Position numbers and translations under genes: made by a program | Shown here: positions 32,384 to 40,946 of the stretch, one piece after another | Layout of the letters: every line of letters begins with the position of its first letter | How positions within the stretch are numbered: position 1 is the stretch's first letter | Assembly: GCA_046703545.1 (NCBI GenBank) | Contig: JBJKSX010000003.1 | Coordinates: forward strand, 10,077 to 74,076 | Length of the DNA stretch: 64,000 nt | Direction of reading: 5' to 3' | Source of the DNA: JAJZOM01 sp046703545 | Lineage (GTDB): Archaea > Thermoplasmatota > Thermoplasmata > Thermoplasmatales > Thermoplasmataceae | Notes under the pieces: generated by a model | Database searches by the model: none | Seen by the model: the letters and a program-made list of their open reading frames with translations, nothing else | What the model was told of the DNA's origin: nothing

Positions 32384-34364
32384 TCTTTTTCTCCCTTTTT
32401 TCCCTAATTAAATTTCTCACGTCATAGAAGAATATGTTGTCATACGGGCAGGCCTCAATGCAGGATCCTGCCCCAACGCATTTTGAGCTTTTGAAAAAGC
32501 CCTGTTTTATGAATTGGCCGGGCAGGTCTCCAAGCCCCACCTCACATGCGGACACGCAATCCTTTGTTGGGCAGGTGACGCAGGTGTCCGGGCTCTTGAC
32601 CTTGAGCTTGAAAAGCCCTATCTTGCTGAAGAATCCAACGAAGGTTCCAGTGGTGCACCACCCATATCTCCTGCATGGGCTCATGCCTGTGAATGGGATG
32701 GAAAAGAAGTAAACATACCAGAGGAAGTTCCATATGAAGAAGGAGAAGAAAACAATGGGGTCGATTCCATACAAAGTGAAGTTTCCAGCTCCAGAAGCTG
32801 TCTCATAGGAAAGGTATGAAAAGACAAGCATGAAAATCCATGATACCGAAATGAACGGATATACTGCAGCAGCATATTTGCTGCCGATATTTTTCCTGCT
32901 CATTTTCGATTCGTAATTGAAGGAAATCATGCTCTGCCCAAGTGTGCCCCCATACATGACCGCAGACGGGCATAAGGTGCTGCAGTAGCTTCTCCTGCCA
33001 AAAAGGAGTGCAAGGACAGCATATAGCGCATAACTGCCCAGAAGCGCCCCTATTATTGCCGGGTACATCCCTTCGAGGCTTCCTGCATTTGCCCAGACCG
33101 GGATAATGGAATAATAGCTCTGGCTGCCAAAATTCGGCCAGAAAATTGTATAGGCTGCAAAAGCTATGAGCGCTAGTGTGAGGTTGACCCTCTTTTCACG
33201 CCATTGAAGTTTGCGCATTCTGAATACAACCAGCGCCCCCATCTCCACGCCCATCACAATCAGGAACACGTATGAGTTTGCAATTGCGCCTATAACGTAT
33301 GGAATGTCCAGGGCAATTGCAGGTATAGAGTAGCTTGTTACGCCACCGAGTGCCTGGGAAAAAGAGGAAAAAGAAGCCAATCCAGAGACTCCCACGGGCT
33401 TTATGGCGTTCAATATGGCACCAGAAAGCAGAAGTTCAGACAGGAATGAGAAAGCAAGAATAATAAAGAGAAAACGGGGGTGCTTGACCCAGCCCACCAT
33501 TTTTCCCTTCTCGCGGATTCCAAGTGTTTCATTGAAGTAGTATATCATGCCTGCAATCATTCCAACTGCATATATGGCCCAAGCAATGTAAATGGGTCTC
33601 CCGTACAGATCCCCAATAAACACGCCTGCTGCCATAAGGGCGAAGATTATGAAGAGGTGTTCCAACTTCCTCATCTCGATTGCCGTTACTGTGTTCCTCT
33701 TGTTTGCTATCCACTCAAAGAGAATGATCATGAAGACAACCATGGAAGCGGTGAATGCAATTGTCAGGGCAGAAGAAACTGCAGTGCTTTGAAACATTGA
33801 AGGGGTAAGGGCAGCCATGGCAATAAGTGAGGAGAAAATAATCCTCTGCAGTTTTGTTTCCTTGAAATACAGAAGGATGAACAGCATCTCACTGACCATA
33901 GGCACAACGAACAGGATGCTGTTTATTCCAGAAGTGAATAATCCAGGAATTCCAGAAGAGCCTGAGAGCATAAGTCTCTGGGAAGGGTTGTATGCAATGG
34001 TGAAGAGGAAGGAGCCCATGGAAATCTCATTCCAGGCAAAAAGAAGGGAAAAGCCAAGCGCCATTCTGCCCGTAATCTTATTGACCTTGTGCTTTGCGGA
34101 GATCCAAAGGAGATAAAGTATGGCAATGGCCATGCTGAGCATTGAGACATTGACTGCCACAATAATGCTGAAGAATCCTTTGGGCGTGATAATGTAGTAA
34201 TTCAGGGAATTCAGCATGCTTCCCATCATGGTGAGAACGAGAACCATGAAAGCCAGCCTTCGCATCGTAAAATCCTCGGAATACCTGCGCAGATATACCA
34301 AAGTATATGCGATGAAACTTGTCATTATGAGAATTACTGCAACTACTGCAATCAGATTCTCCAT
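32367..34364 (-). CDS. Multi-pass membrane iron-sulfur protein (NapH/CcoG-like architecture)
   Basis: About 665 residues with some 14 membrane helices, then a cytoplasmic ferredoxin domain. A CSTLCPSA motif near residue 540 recalls the C-x3-CP motif of NapH/NosR proteins. The C-terminal domain has C-x2-C-x4-C-x3-C and C-x5-C-x3-CP; in the second set the expected middle Cys is Ala, so one site may carry a 3Fe-4S cluster. ATG 34364 lies 24 bases from a TTTTATAG box. The frame opens further up to TTG 34415. It is divergent from the oxidase operon, so electron transfer or copper reduction for oxidase assembly is a fair inference. Confidence 0.75.
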   Translation of the reverse strand: MENLIAVVAVILIMTSFIAYTLVYLRRYSEDFTMRRLAFMVLVLTMMGSMLNSLNYYIITPKGFFSIIVAVNVSMLSMAIAILYLLWISAKHKVNKITGRMALGFSLLFAWNEISMGSFLFTIAYNPSQRLMLSGSSGIPGLFTSGINSILFVVPMVSEMLFILLYFKETKLQRIIFSSLIAMAALTPSMFQSTAVSSALTIAFTASMVVFMIILFEWIANKRNTVTAIEMRKLEHLFIIFALMAAGVFIGDLYGRPIYIAWAIYAVGMIAGMIYYFNETLGIREKGKMVGWVKHPRFLFIILAFSFLSELLLSGAILNAIKPVGVSGLASFSSFSQALGGVTSYSIPAIALDIPYVIGAIANSYVFLIVMGVEMGALVVFRMRKLQWREKRVNLTLALIAFAAYTIFWPNFGSQSYYSIIPVWANAGSLEGMYPAIIGALLGSYALYAVLALLFGRRSYCSTLCPSAVMYGGTLGQSMISFNYESKMSRKNIGSKYAAAVYPFISVSWIFMLVFSYLSYETASGAGNFTLYGIDPIVFFSFFIWNFLWYVYFFSIPFTGMSPCRRYGWCTTGTFVGFFSKIGLFKLKVKSPDTCVTCPTKDCVSACEVGLGDLPGQFIKQGFFKSSKCVGAGSCIEACPYDNIFFYDVRNLIREKREKKISQHP

Positions 34365-34383
34365 GCCCACAGATAACTGCCAT

Positions 34384-34515
34384 CTATAAAACGGTTTGAG
34401 GACCGTTCTGGGCAAATGCCCTAAATTTTATTCGCTTAAACTGGAAAAAATATCGTTGCTGGAGTTCGGAGAGCGCGGCAAATTTGAATAATCTGCCACC
34501 TAACATCTTAGGTGG
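34384..34515. promoter_or_regulatory. Divergent promoter region with three dyads
   Basis: Between the iron-sulfur gene and the oxidase operon lie a minus-strand TATA box (34384-34391), AACGGT-N6-ACCGTT (34390-34407), GGGCA-AA-TGCCC (34410-34421) and CCACCTAA-CATC-TTAGGTGG (34496-34515). The first two abut or overlap the promoter of the leftward gene. The third lies about 65 bases before the oxidase TATA box. These are candidate operators. Regulation by copper, oxygen or metal is inference. Confidence 0.5.
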
Positions 34516-34580
34516 GAAAAAATCCCTAAATCACCATGGAACCAATATTTTCAGGTATTGGATGGAACACCCCAAAGAAA

Positions 34581-34590
34581 ATTTAAATAA
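34581..34590 (+). promoter_or_regulatory. TATA box of the oxidase operon
   Basis: ATTTAAATAA is centred about 25 bases before ATG 34610, giving a leaderless first gene. This spacing decides the start at 34610 over upstream in-frame codons. Confidence 0.7.
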
Positions 34591-34609
34591 GGTATTTCAA
34601 TCCAATCCC

Positions 34610-34858
34610 ATGGAAGAAAAGGGTAGACTCATAGTCGCCTTTTTAGTAATCTCAATTGTAATCGGAATCGCCGTTTACTTTTTGTTTGGTTACCTCGCGA
34701 CACTATTTTTCTACGGGTATCCGGGAGTGGCTGAAGCAAAAGCGTCGGATCCTACAATAACGGTGGGAATTGCATCCGCTGTTTTTACAACCCTGTTCCT
34801 TATGTATCCGGTCATGAAGTATGGTGACAGGAGCGGTTCAGGAGATGATTACAGGTGA
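34610..34858 (+). CDS. Small membrane subunit of the oxidase operon
   Basis: This 82-residue protein has two membrane helices (LIVAFLVISIVIGIAVYFLFGYL and TVGIASAVFTTLFLMYPVM) and a short charged C-terminus. It is not a recognised family but its place as first gene, overlapping subunit II by four bases, suggests a small structural subunit or assembly factor of the oxidase. The frame is open from 34484, but the extra residues (NNLPPNILGG...) look non-coding and the TATA spacing supports 34610. Confidence 0.72.
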   Translation: MEEKGRLIVAFLVISIVIGIAVYFLFGYLATLFFYGYPGVAEAKASDPTITVGIASAVFTTLFLMYPVMKYGDRSGSGDDYR

Positions 34859-35304
34859 AGGACAGAGAGAAACACGAACTCATATGGACCATTATTGTGG
34901 TTGCCATTCTAGTGTCCCTTGCGGCTCTCAATTTCTCATACATTGTGAACCACAAGCCAAATGTGGCACAGCCACTGAACAATTCAGAAGTGCCAGCAGG
35001 TTCCACGGTCATCAATGTTTCAGGCTATCAGTGGGCCTGGACTTTTACATACGGGAATGGAACCAGTTCAACTGATTACCTATACGTCACTGCAAACCAC
35101 ACATACACCTTGCAGGTTACGTCCAAAGACGTCATACACGACCTTCTCATACCAAGTATGGGCGTACAGGTATACGCAGTTCCGGGGCATCCGAACCAGG
35201 TCACTTTTGAACCAACCCACGCAGGAAAATACATCTTTGAATGTGTCGAGTACTGTGGTCAGGACCATTACCTGATGAGAGGATATATGGAGGTTTCACC
35301 TTAA
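34855..35304 (+). CDS. coxB: Haem-copper oxidase subunit II (CuA)
   Basis: A single N-terminal membrane helix (IIVVAILVSLAALNFSYIV) and a cupredoxin domain make up this 149-residue protein. All CuA ligands are present: H95 (VIHDLLIPSM), then C130, E132, C134, H138 and M141 in CVEYCGQDHYLM. The short form with one helix is like ba3-type subunit II. GTG 34855 overlaps the preceding stop, and its own stop overlaps coxA (TAATG). It accepts electrons outside the membrane, probably from the copper protein encoded two genes later, and passes them to subunit I. Confidence 0.94.
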   Translation: MKDREKHELIWTIIVVAILVSLAALNFSYIVNHKPNVAQPLNNSEVPAGSTVINVSGYQWAWTFTYGNGTSSTDYLYVTANHTYTLQVTSKDVIHDLLIPSMGVQVYAVPGHPNQVTFEPTHAGKYIFECVEYCGQDHYLMRGYMEVSP

Positions 35305-36977
35305 TGTCGGCAACAACTTTACTGGTTACAGCATCAGTGATCGCCTCGCTTGTTGCGATACTGATATTTGCTCTCTACTACCTGACTGCATCCAAGACTG
35401 AATCAATGAGCCTCACTGCCAAGGAAGAAGGTTATGAGGATTCAGGGGCCTACTGGCGAGAACAGGTCTACGGCAAGCCAAGGCCACTTTCATGGTCGAT
35501 TTTCGTTCTGGATGATGCCAAGAGCATAGGTCTCAGGTACATTTTCACAGCCATCATGTTCCTCTTCATAGCCGGCTCATTTGGTGTCCTCATGAGGGTG
35601 AGTCTGTTTGACCCCAACCCAACAATCATAATGCCAATAATCTACAACATCCTCATGACGCAGCATGCAATCCTGATGATTTACATGTTTGCGGTTGGTG
35701 CAGCCCTTGGATTCGGGTACTATCTGCTCCCATCCCAACTCAGGCTCAAGAGGGACAACATGGGCCATTTCTCCTCCATCGCATACTGGCTCTGGCTTCT
35801 GGGAGGAGTTCTCTTCATAATTTCCAGGTCAAGCATGAGGTGGTACATGTACCCGCCCCTATCACTGCAACTGGAGCCATTTGGGGCTGGTGCCTATAAC
35901 TGGCTTGCCGTTATTGGCATGGAACTTATTTTCATCGGGCTCACAATGGCCAGCGCGGTTGTCTTGAAGGTCATATTCATTGACCGTGCTGATGACATTC
36001 CACTGGCAAAAATGCCGGTCTTTGCATGGTCCGTGGTATTCACGCTCATCATGCTCCTTTCATCAGATGGGCCTCTCATGGTTGGGCTGGGAATGCTTTT
36101 CTACGATTTCTTCAACCCCGTGTTCTTCACAGGTGCGTCAAGCAATCCCCTGACTTTCGCGATCCTTTTCTGGTTCTGGGGGCATCCGATCGTGTACATT
36201 GCCATTCTGCCTTACTTCGGCCTCATGTATGACATAATCACGAGATTCACAAAGACTCCCATTTACAGTTACTTTTCAGGCGTCTTTTCATTTGCGCTCC
36301 TTATGGTGCTAAGTGAACTTGTTTGGGGCCATCACCTCCTGAACTCAGGCCTTGGAGTGGACTGGATAATATTCTTCACAACCACCTCTTTCCTTGTGGT
36401 TATACCATCCGCCCTGACCATATTCAACATGATTGGCACTCTCTGGACCGCCAAGAAGATCAGGCTCACAACTCCAATGCTCTTCGTCATAAATGCGATT
36501 TTCGACTTTGTCGTCGGAGGCGTACTGGGAGTTATGCTTGCAACGCAAGCGGTCAATGAGACGGCCCACGGGACATATTTTGTCACGGGCCACTTCCACT
36601 TTGTCTTCGTGGGGCTCACTCTGGGTGTGACTATGGCAACCTTTTACGTCCTCTACCCATCCTTCTCAAATGGAAGGGTATACAACGAGCGCCTTGCTAA
36701 ATGGCACTTTTACATAACAGCGGTAGGGTCATTCCTGATGTCAATTTCATGGGCCATCGGCGGTTACCTCGGGATGCCAAGGTCGGTGGCAGGCTACTTC
36801 GCACAGTTCCAGCCATATCAGGACAGTGCCATCATCGGAGGCGTCATAATCGGAATCGGGCAACTTGTGTTCCTTTACAACATGGCATCCAGCTGGCTTT
36901 CGCAGCCCACGACTGATCCATACAACATACTCGAGAACAGGACAGAAACAAACCAGGAAATAGGGGGTGGCCAGTAG
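35304..36977 (+). CDS. coxA: Haem-copper oxidase subunit I
   Basis: The 557-residue catalytic subunit reduces O2 to water and pumps protons. Haem and CuB ligands are visible: TQHAILM (low-spin haem His), GHPIVY (H294, Y298, the His-Tyr pair), GHHLLNSG (CuB His-His) and GHFHFVFVG (high-spin and low-spin haem His). The position that is Glu in A-type enzymes (GHPEVY) is Ile here, as in B-type oxidases, so the proton path is probably of the B type. About 13-14 helices. ATG 35304 overlaps the coxB stop; a longer frame from 35241 lies inside coxB and is rejected. Confidence 0.94.
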   Translation: MSATTLLVTASVIASLVAILIFALYYLTASKTESMSLTAKEEGYEDSGAYWREQVYGKPRPLSWSIFVLDDAKSIGLRYIFTAIMFLFIAGSFGVLMRVSLFDPNPTIIMPIIYNILMTQHAILMIYMFAVGAALGFGYYLLPSQLRLKRDNMGHFSSIAYWLWLLGGVLFIISRSSMRWYMYPPLSLQLEPFGAGAYNWLAVIGMELIFIGLTMASAVVLKVIFIDRADDIPLAKMPVFAWSVVFTLIMLLSSDGPLMVGLGMLFYDFFNPVFFTGASSNPLTFAILFWFWGHPIVYIAILPYFGLMYDIITRFTKTPIYSYFSGVFSFALLMVLSELVWGHHLLNSGLGVDWIIFFTTTSFLVVIPSALTIFNMIGTLWTAKKIRLTTPMLFVINAIFDFVVGGVLGVMLATQAVNETAHGTYFVTGHFHFVFVGLTLGVTMATFYVLYPSFSNGRVYNERLAKWHFYITAVGSFLMSISWAIGGYLGMPRSVAGYFAQFQPYQDSAIIGGVIIGIGQLVFLYNMASSWLSQPTTDPYNILENRTETNQEIGGGQ

Positions 36978-37630
36978 TGAGTTCCAATAAAGGCGGAGTT
37001 GTGGTAGCGCTTATCATAGTGATAGTGGTGTCGGCTTCCTTTGCATACATACTCTCAAGTCCTACCGGCGGAGGCCTACAGCCTTCCAAGAACCCAACCT
37101 CCTACACTCAGTACATAAATCTGGGCGCTGACGCCGCTGGCTGGGAGCATAATTACAACACGAGCCAGAGGAATCCCGTCCTGAACATAAAGGAAAGCAC
37201 CCTGGTATACTTCAACGTGACAGAGGAGGATGGGGCGCCACACAACCTGTATATTGCATATGATGGGGCCTACTCTTCATCACTCTTTGCAAAACTCTCG
37301 GCCTCCCAGATTTCGAATCCAAAATCCATTGAGGGAAGCACAAACTACCAGATACTCTCTGTATCGCAGATAACACAGACCATTGGCCACAGTACTCAGG
37401 GTAGTTATCCGTTCTTCAAAACTGGAATATATACATACTGGTGTTCGATACACTATGAGACAATGGTTGGTTTGCTGATAGTGAACGCAACCACTGGTTC
37501 AACCAGTGCAGTGTTGACACCACTACATTCAACGGCATCTCCTGCCCCAACAGGTGTCTTGCCCTTAACATATTCCACATCTGGTTTTAATGCTGCACTT
37601 GCCTTGAACAGTATAGAAACGGTTGAGTAA
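36977..37630 (+). CDS. Membrane-anchored type-1 copper protein (sulfocyanin/plastocyanin-like)
   Basis: A 217-residue protein with one N-terminal membrane anchor (VVVALIIVIVVSASFAYIL) and a blue-copper domain. Type-1 ligands: H89 (GAPHNL), C156, H159 and M163 (WCSIHYETM). It is followed by a Ser/Thr/Pro-rich tail. In Ferroplasma-type archaea and Sulfolobales such proteins carry electrons to a terminal oxidase, so it is likely the donor for CoxB/CoxA, perhaps in iron or organic oxidation. GTG 36977 shares a base with the coxA stop. Confidence 0.88.
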   Translation: MSSNKGGVVVALIIVIVVSASFAYILSSPTGGGLQPSKNPTSYTQYINLGADAAGWEHNYNTSQRNPVLNIKESTLVYFNVTEEDGAPHNLYIAYDGAYSSSLFAKLSASQISNPKSIEGSTNYQILSVSQITQTIGHSTQGSYPFFKTGIYTYWCSIHYETMVGLLIVNATTGSTSAVLTPLHSTASPAPTGVLPLTYSTSGFNAALALNSIETVE

Positions 37631-38498
37631 CTTGAACGGCAGGGACTTCGCTAAACTATCTAAAATCGAGATAACATTTCTGGTGGATCTGGTAGCTGTT
37701 GCGGCATTCCTGTCGAACCCATCATTTTCATCCAAGCTCATCCTGATACTCCCGCTGCTCGCCGCCGGCACACTTGGGTCAATGTCTGCTGCAATTTTCA
37801 ACAACATATATGACATGGACATCGACGCCTCAATGAAGAGGACCAATTACCGTTCCAATTTCGTCAATACTGCCTCATACAGGAAGGTGTTCACCTATGG
37901 AGCCCTGATGCTGGTAGCCTCCATGGCAATTTCCTATTTCCTCATCAATTTCCTGACAATGCTGTTTATCTTTCTGGGTTTCCTGAGTTACGTATTCCTA
38001 TACACAATATTCCTGAAAAGAAGAACCACTTGGAACATCGTCATAGGTGGAATCGCAGGAAGCTTCCCCGCGTTTGCAGGTTGGGCAACCGTTTCAAATT
38101 CAGTATCCATCACATCAGCATTCATAGCTTTCCTGGTGTTCTTATGGACACCAACGCATTTCTGGTCGCTTGCCACTGGTAACACCGAAGATTACAAGAA
38201 TGCGGAAGTCCCCATGTTGCCCGCTGTCGTCGGAATATCAAAGAGTTCAAGGTACATAATTCTCAACACCGTGATACTTGTAGCATACTCGCTTATTCCT
38301 CTGGTTATCCACCAGATCAACGTCGGCCCGGCTTACTTCGTCATGGCGGTTGTGCTTGGCGCTGCAATGGTATATTACTCACTGCTTCCTGTAATGAGCA
38401 ATTTCTCAAAACAGTCCTATAAGAAAGCCTTCCACTTCTCCAATTATTATCTTCTGATTCTGCTGATTGCCATATGTCTGGTGAACCTGGTACATTGA
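37623..38498 (+). CDS. ctaB: Protohaem IX farnesyltransferase (haem O synthase)
   Basis: The enzyme has 291 residues and about nine helices and belongs to the UbiA prenyltransferase family. It adds a farnesyl or related chain to haem b to make haem O for the oxidase. The first prenyl-diphosphate site N60-x3-D64-x3-D68 (NNIYDMDID followed by ASMKRT) and the second region DYKNAEVPMLP are present. TTG 37623 overlaps the copper protein stop; TTG 37632 is the alternative. No haem A synthase gene is seen nearby. Confidence 0.9.
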   Translation: MSNLNGRDFAKLSKIEITFLVDLVAVAAFLSNPSFSSKLILILPLLAAGTLGSMSAAIFNNIYDMDIDASMKRTNYRSNFVNTASYRKVFTYGALMLVASMAISYFLINFLTMLFIFLGFLSYVFLYTIFLKRRTTWNIVIGGIAGSFPAFAGWATVSNSVSITSAFIAFLVFLWTPTHFWSLATGNTEDYKNAEVPMLPAVVGISKSSRYIILNTVILVAYSLIPLVIHQINVGPAYFVMAVVLGAAMVYYSLLPVMSNFSKQSYKKAFHFSNYYLLILLIAICLVNLVH

Positions 38499-39949
38499 GC
38501 AGGCTGGTTTCTTTCTCTTCCTTTCTAAGATATATCAGCTTTCTTGCCTTCCTGGCTGGAGTGGGTGAAGGAATCGCCCTGGGAATAATTGTTGTTGATT
38601 CCAACGTGATGTTGCAGTTTTACCTGATCTTTGCCATGGTTTTGGCGGTACTCTCAGGTGCAATTCTTTTGAGATCGGAAAAGGCAGGGGTTTTCCTTTC
38701 CACTCTCCTCATGTTCTTTTATGCATTCGCGGTCTTGCTTTCCATTCCATACTTTAGGGTGTCGCTCCTGTTCCTTCTGCCACTTGTCATTGAGATAAGG
38801 AGTTTCAGCAGAAGTTATGGGTTCAGGTCCTCCGGCGGAATCTGGTTCCTGGCACTTTCACTTGCACTGGCAGCGATGCTTCTCATATCAGGACTGGTGA
38901 GAGCTTTCCCCGCCACTCAAAACATCGGCATGCTCGTGGCTTCGATCACCGACGACGTCACGCCAGGGGGAACCCCGCTTTTGTTCCTGGGAGGAATGGT
39001 GTTCTTTTCGCATTTCTTTGTTTTCTCCATCAGCCTGCAGGCACTCGTGATGTTCTCGGCACTTTCATTCATCCTCGTGGACAATTACTTCCTCATTGTG
39101 AGATTCCTGCGGGAAAACTCCAGAAGTGTGATAGGCGGGCAGGTGTCCGGTGCACTGACAGTCCTGAGCTGCCAGTGCGAAAGCCTTACCGCTGCGTTTC
39201 CTTCTATAGTCTCGCTGGTGCTCACAGCGGTTGTGCTTCCCCTCATAATGGAAAGCCTGGTGCTTGTGTTCCTAACGAACTATCTCCTTCGTACAAGGTT
39301 CATGGTTGGCAGGAGGTCCCCGTTCCTTGACAGGCTTTATCCGGTCCGCAACAGGGCAGGGCTTGTGATTCCTGCTGCCATCCTGCTTGTTTCCTTGCCC
39401 CTCCTGGAGACTGTAGGAGTTTATTTCAACTGGCAGACCAGCCTTTACTTCTACGGCTCAATAAATTTCCTGATGCTCATAGCAGGCATCTTTGCCTCAG
39501 TGCTGCTCTCCCTGTCAAAGGTGCTTAAAATTTCAATTTCCAGCAATTCGATCCATTTGCTGCTTGTGGGATTTTCAACAGCTGCAATGCTCATCTGGTT
39601 CTACCCTCCCCTCACGCAGTTTACAATATCCAATGGGTCCGCCTTCGCACTCATGAGCTTAGTAAGCTTTGCCGGGGGCATAATTGGTGGCTTTTCATAC
39701 ATTGGTGCAGGAGGTGAGGGAAGACGCCTGTTTCTCGAGTACCTTGCAATGATGTTCACGATGTTCACCATCGTGATCTTCTATGTCTCAATTCTCTCTG
39801 CCTATTCAATCTGGCCAAGTTTCGACCTGACCGAGCAGGTTATTTTCAGTGTTGGGGTATGGATCCTCACGCTCCCGTTCATGTGGTTCGCCACAAACAT
39901 TGCCCTGAACAGCTCGGTGAGAATGAGGAAGGTGAAGGATGCGGCTTGA
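38474..39949 (+). CDS. Unrecognised multi-pass membrane protein in oxidase operon (CQC motif)
   Basis: About 491 residues with some 13 hydrophobic helices and short loops. The only cysteines noted are in LSCQCESLTAAFPSI (C233, C235) beside a membrane segment; a C-x-C pair in an otherwise Cys-poor membrane protein next to oxidase genes hints at copper handling, but this is inference. ATG 38474 overlaps ctaB by 25 bases; TTG 38495 at the ctaB stop is another possible start. No known transporter motif was seen. Confidence 0.75.
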   Translation: MSGEPGTLSRLVSFSSFLRYISFLAFLAGVGEGIALGIIVVDSNVMLQFYLIFAMVLAVLSGAILLRSEKAGVFLSTLLMFFYAFAVLLSIPYFRVSLLFLLPLVIEIRSFSRSYGFRSSGGIWFLALSLALAAMLLISGLVRAFPATQNIGMLVASITDDVTPGGTPLLFLGGMVFFSHFFVFSISLQALVMFSALSFILVDNYFLIVRFLRENSRSVIGGQVSGALTVLSCQCESLTAAFPSIVSLVLTAVVLPLIMESLVLVFLTNYLLRTRFMVGRRSPFLDRLYPVRNRAGLVIPAAILLVSLPLLETVGVYFNWQTSLYFYGSINFLMLIAGIFASVLLSLSKVLKISISSNSIHLLLVGFSTAAMLIWFYPPLTQFTISNGSAFALMSLVSFAGGIIGGFSYIGAGGEGRRLFLEYLAMMFTMFTIVIFYVSILSAYSIWPSFDLTEQVIFSVGVWILTLPFMWFATNIALNSSVRMRKVKDAA

Positions 39950-40553
39950 CCCTCCAAAGCTTCTTGCCATACTGCTTGAGCCAGCCATCTTTGTTCTGTT
40001 TTACCTGATACAGGTCAACGTATACTTTTACTACCTTTATCTTGCAGCCACTCCACTGCTTTTCCTCCTGGCTTCATGGTATGTGGAGGACATCAGGAAG
40101 GCCTTGTACCGGGCCCTTCTCCACAAGGATGCAATCTTTTTGTTCTCATCACTGGCAATCTGGCTCTTCCTGTATGCTGCCACAAAAAATGGCCCTCTCT
40201 ATGTTTTTGAAACGGCGTATTATCCCGTTTTCCTGGAGGAGTTCAATTTCCGCTTCATTCTGATGGTTCTCCTGAAAAGGAGGTTTGCAGATGGACAGGC
40301 TGTTGCTTTGCAGGCCCTGCTTTATGCCATATTCTACTCAAGCTTCCTGCTGTTTTATCCCACCGGGTTCCCCGGAGTATTTGCCGAACTGTTCTTCTTT
40401 GATAATTTTGCAATGGCAGCCATGTATGGGCTGATCTACTATTTCAGGAAGAATTTCTACATCGCAGCTACCGTACATCTTGCACTATATCTGATGACGG
40501 TCTTCCTTCCAGCCTCTCTTGGATGGCTCCCTCAGGTCACAACGCCTGTATGA
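39939..40553 (+). CDS. CPBP-family intramembrane protease homologue
   Basis: A 204-residue membrane protein with six to seven helices. VFLEEFNFRFIL contains the EExxxR motif (E100, E101, R105) of CPBP/CAAX-type proteases, and a His (TVHLALYL, about 187) sits in the last helix where the family has one. Members process prenylated or membrane peptides or act as immunity proteins in other contexts. It overlaps the preceding gene by 11 bases and ends the oxidase operon, so a role in oxidase maturation is possible. It converges with the thioesterase gene with no gap. Confidence 0.75.
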   Translation: MRLDPPKLLAILLEPAIFVLFYLIQVNVYFYYLYLAATPLLFLLASWYVEDIRKALYRALLHKDAIFLFSSLAIWLFLYAATKNGPLYVFETAYYPVFLEEFNFRFILMVLLKRRFADGQAVALQALLYAIFYSSFLLFYPTGFPGVFAELFFFDNFAMAAMYGLIYYFRKNFYIAATVHLALYLMTVFLPASLGWLPQVTTPV

Positions 40554-40946
40554 TCAGGCGGACAGTTCCCTGAGCTCTTCAGGAACCTTAGTCGGTTTCC
40601 TGTTTCCGTCTATGGATACCGCTACGACTTTTCCAGTTGCATAAACATCTTCAGGATCTTCGCCCGTAATGCGGTGGGCAAAGGTGAAGCTGGAATTTCC
40701 TACCGTTTCAATGGACGTTTCGAGGTAGACCTCCCTGTCCATCATTATGGATTTCCGGAAATCAACCTCAATCCTGGCTATGACGAAACTGACAGTCTTC
40801 TCATCAAAGTTCTTGAGGTATTTCCTGAAGAAAAGCACTCTGCCAAGTTCAAAATATGTGAGGTATACGGCGTTGTTCACATGTCCAAGCGTGTCCAGGT
40901 CTCCATACCTGATCTGCAATTTTGTCCGTAAGGCCGCGCTATTCAT
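40554..40946 (-). CDS. Hotdog-fold acyl-CoA thioesterase
   Basis: This 130-residue protein is of the 4HBT/YbgC type that hydrolyses acyl-CoA thioesters. The signature RYGDLDTLGHVNNAVYLTYFELGR (residues 13-36) has the catalytic Asp in YGDLD, and the hotdog helix and sheet follow (SFVIARIEVDFRKSI, GNSSFTFAHRI). It overlaps the next upstream gene by 8 bases and is the last of a three-gene operon with an alpha/beta-hydrolase-like and a CoxG gene. The acyl substrate is unknown. Confidence 0.88.
   Translation of the reverse strand: MNSAALRTKLQIRYGDLDTLGHVNNAVYLTYFELGRVLFFRKYLKNFDEKTVSFVIARIEVDFRKSIMMDREVYLETSIETVGNSSFTFAHRITGEDPEDVYATGKVVAVSIDGNRKPTKVPEELRELSA

Noticed and set aside
34484..34609. 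42-residue extension of the small oxidase-operon protein
   Set aside because: It reads through a dyad and the TATA box; the leaderless ATG at 34610 fits promoter spacing.
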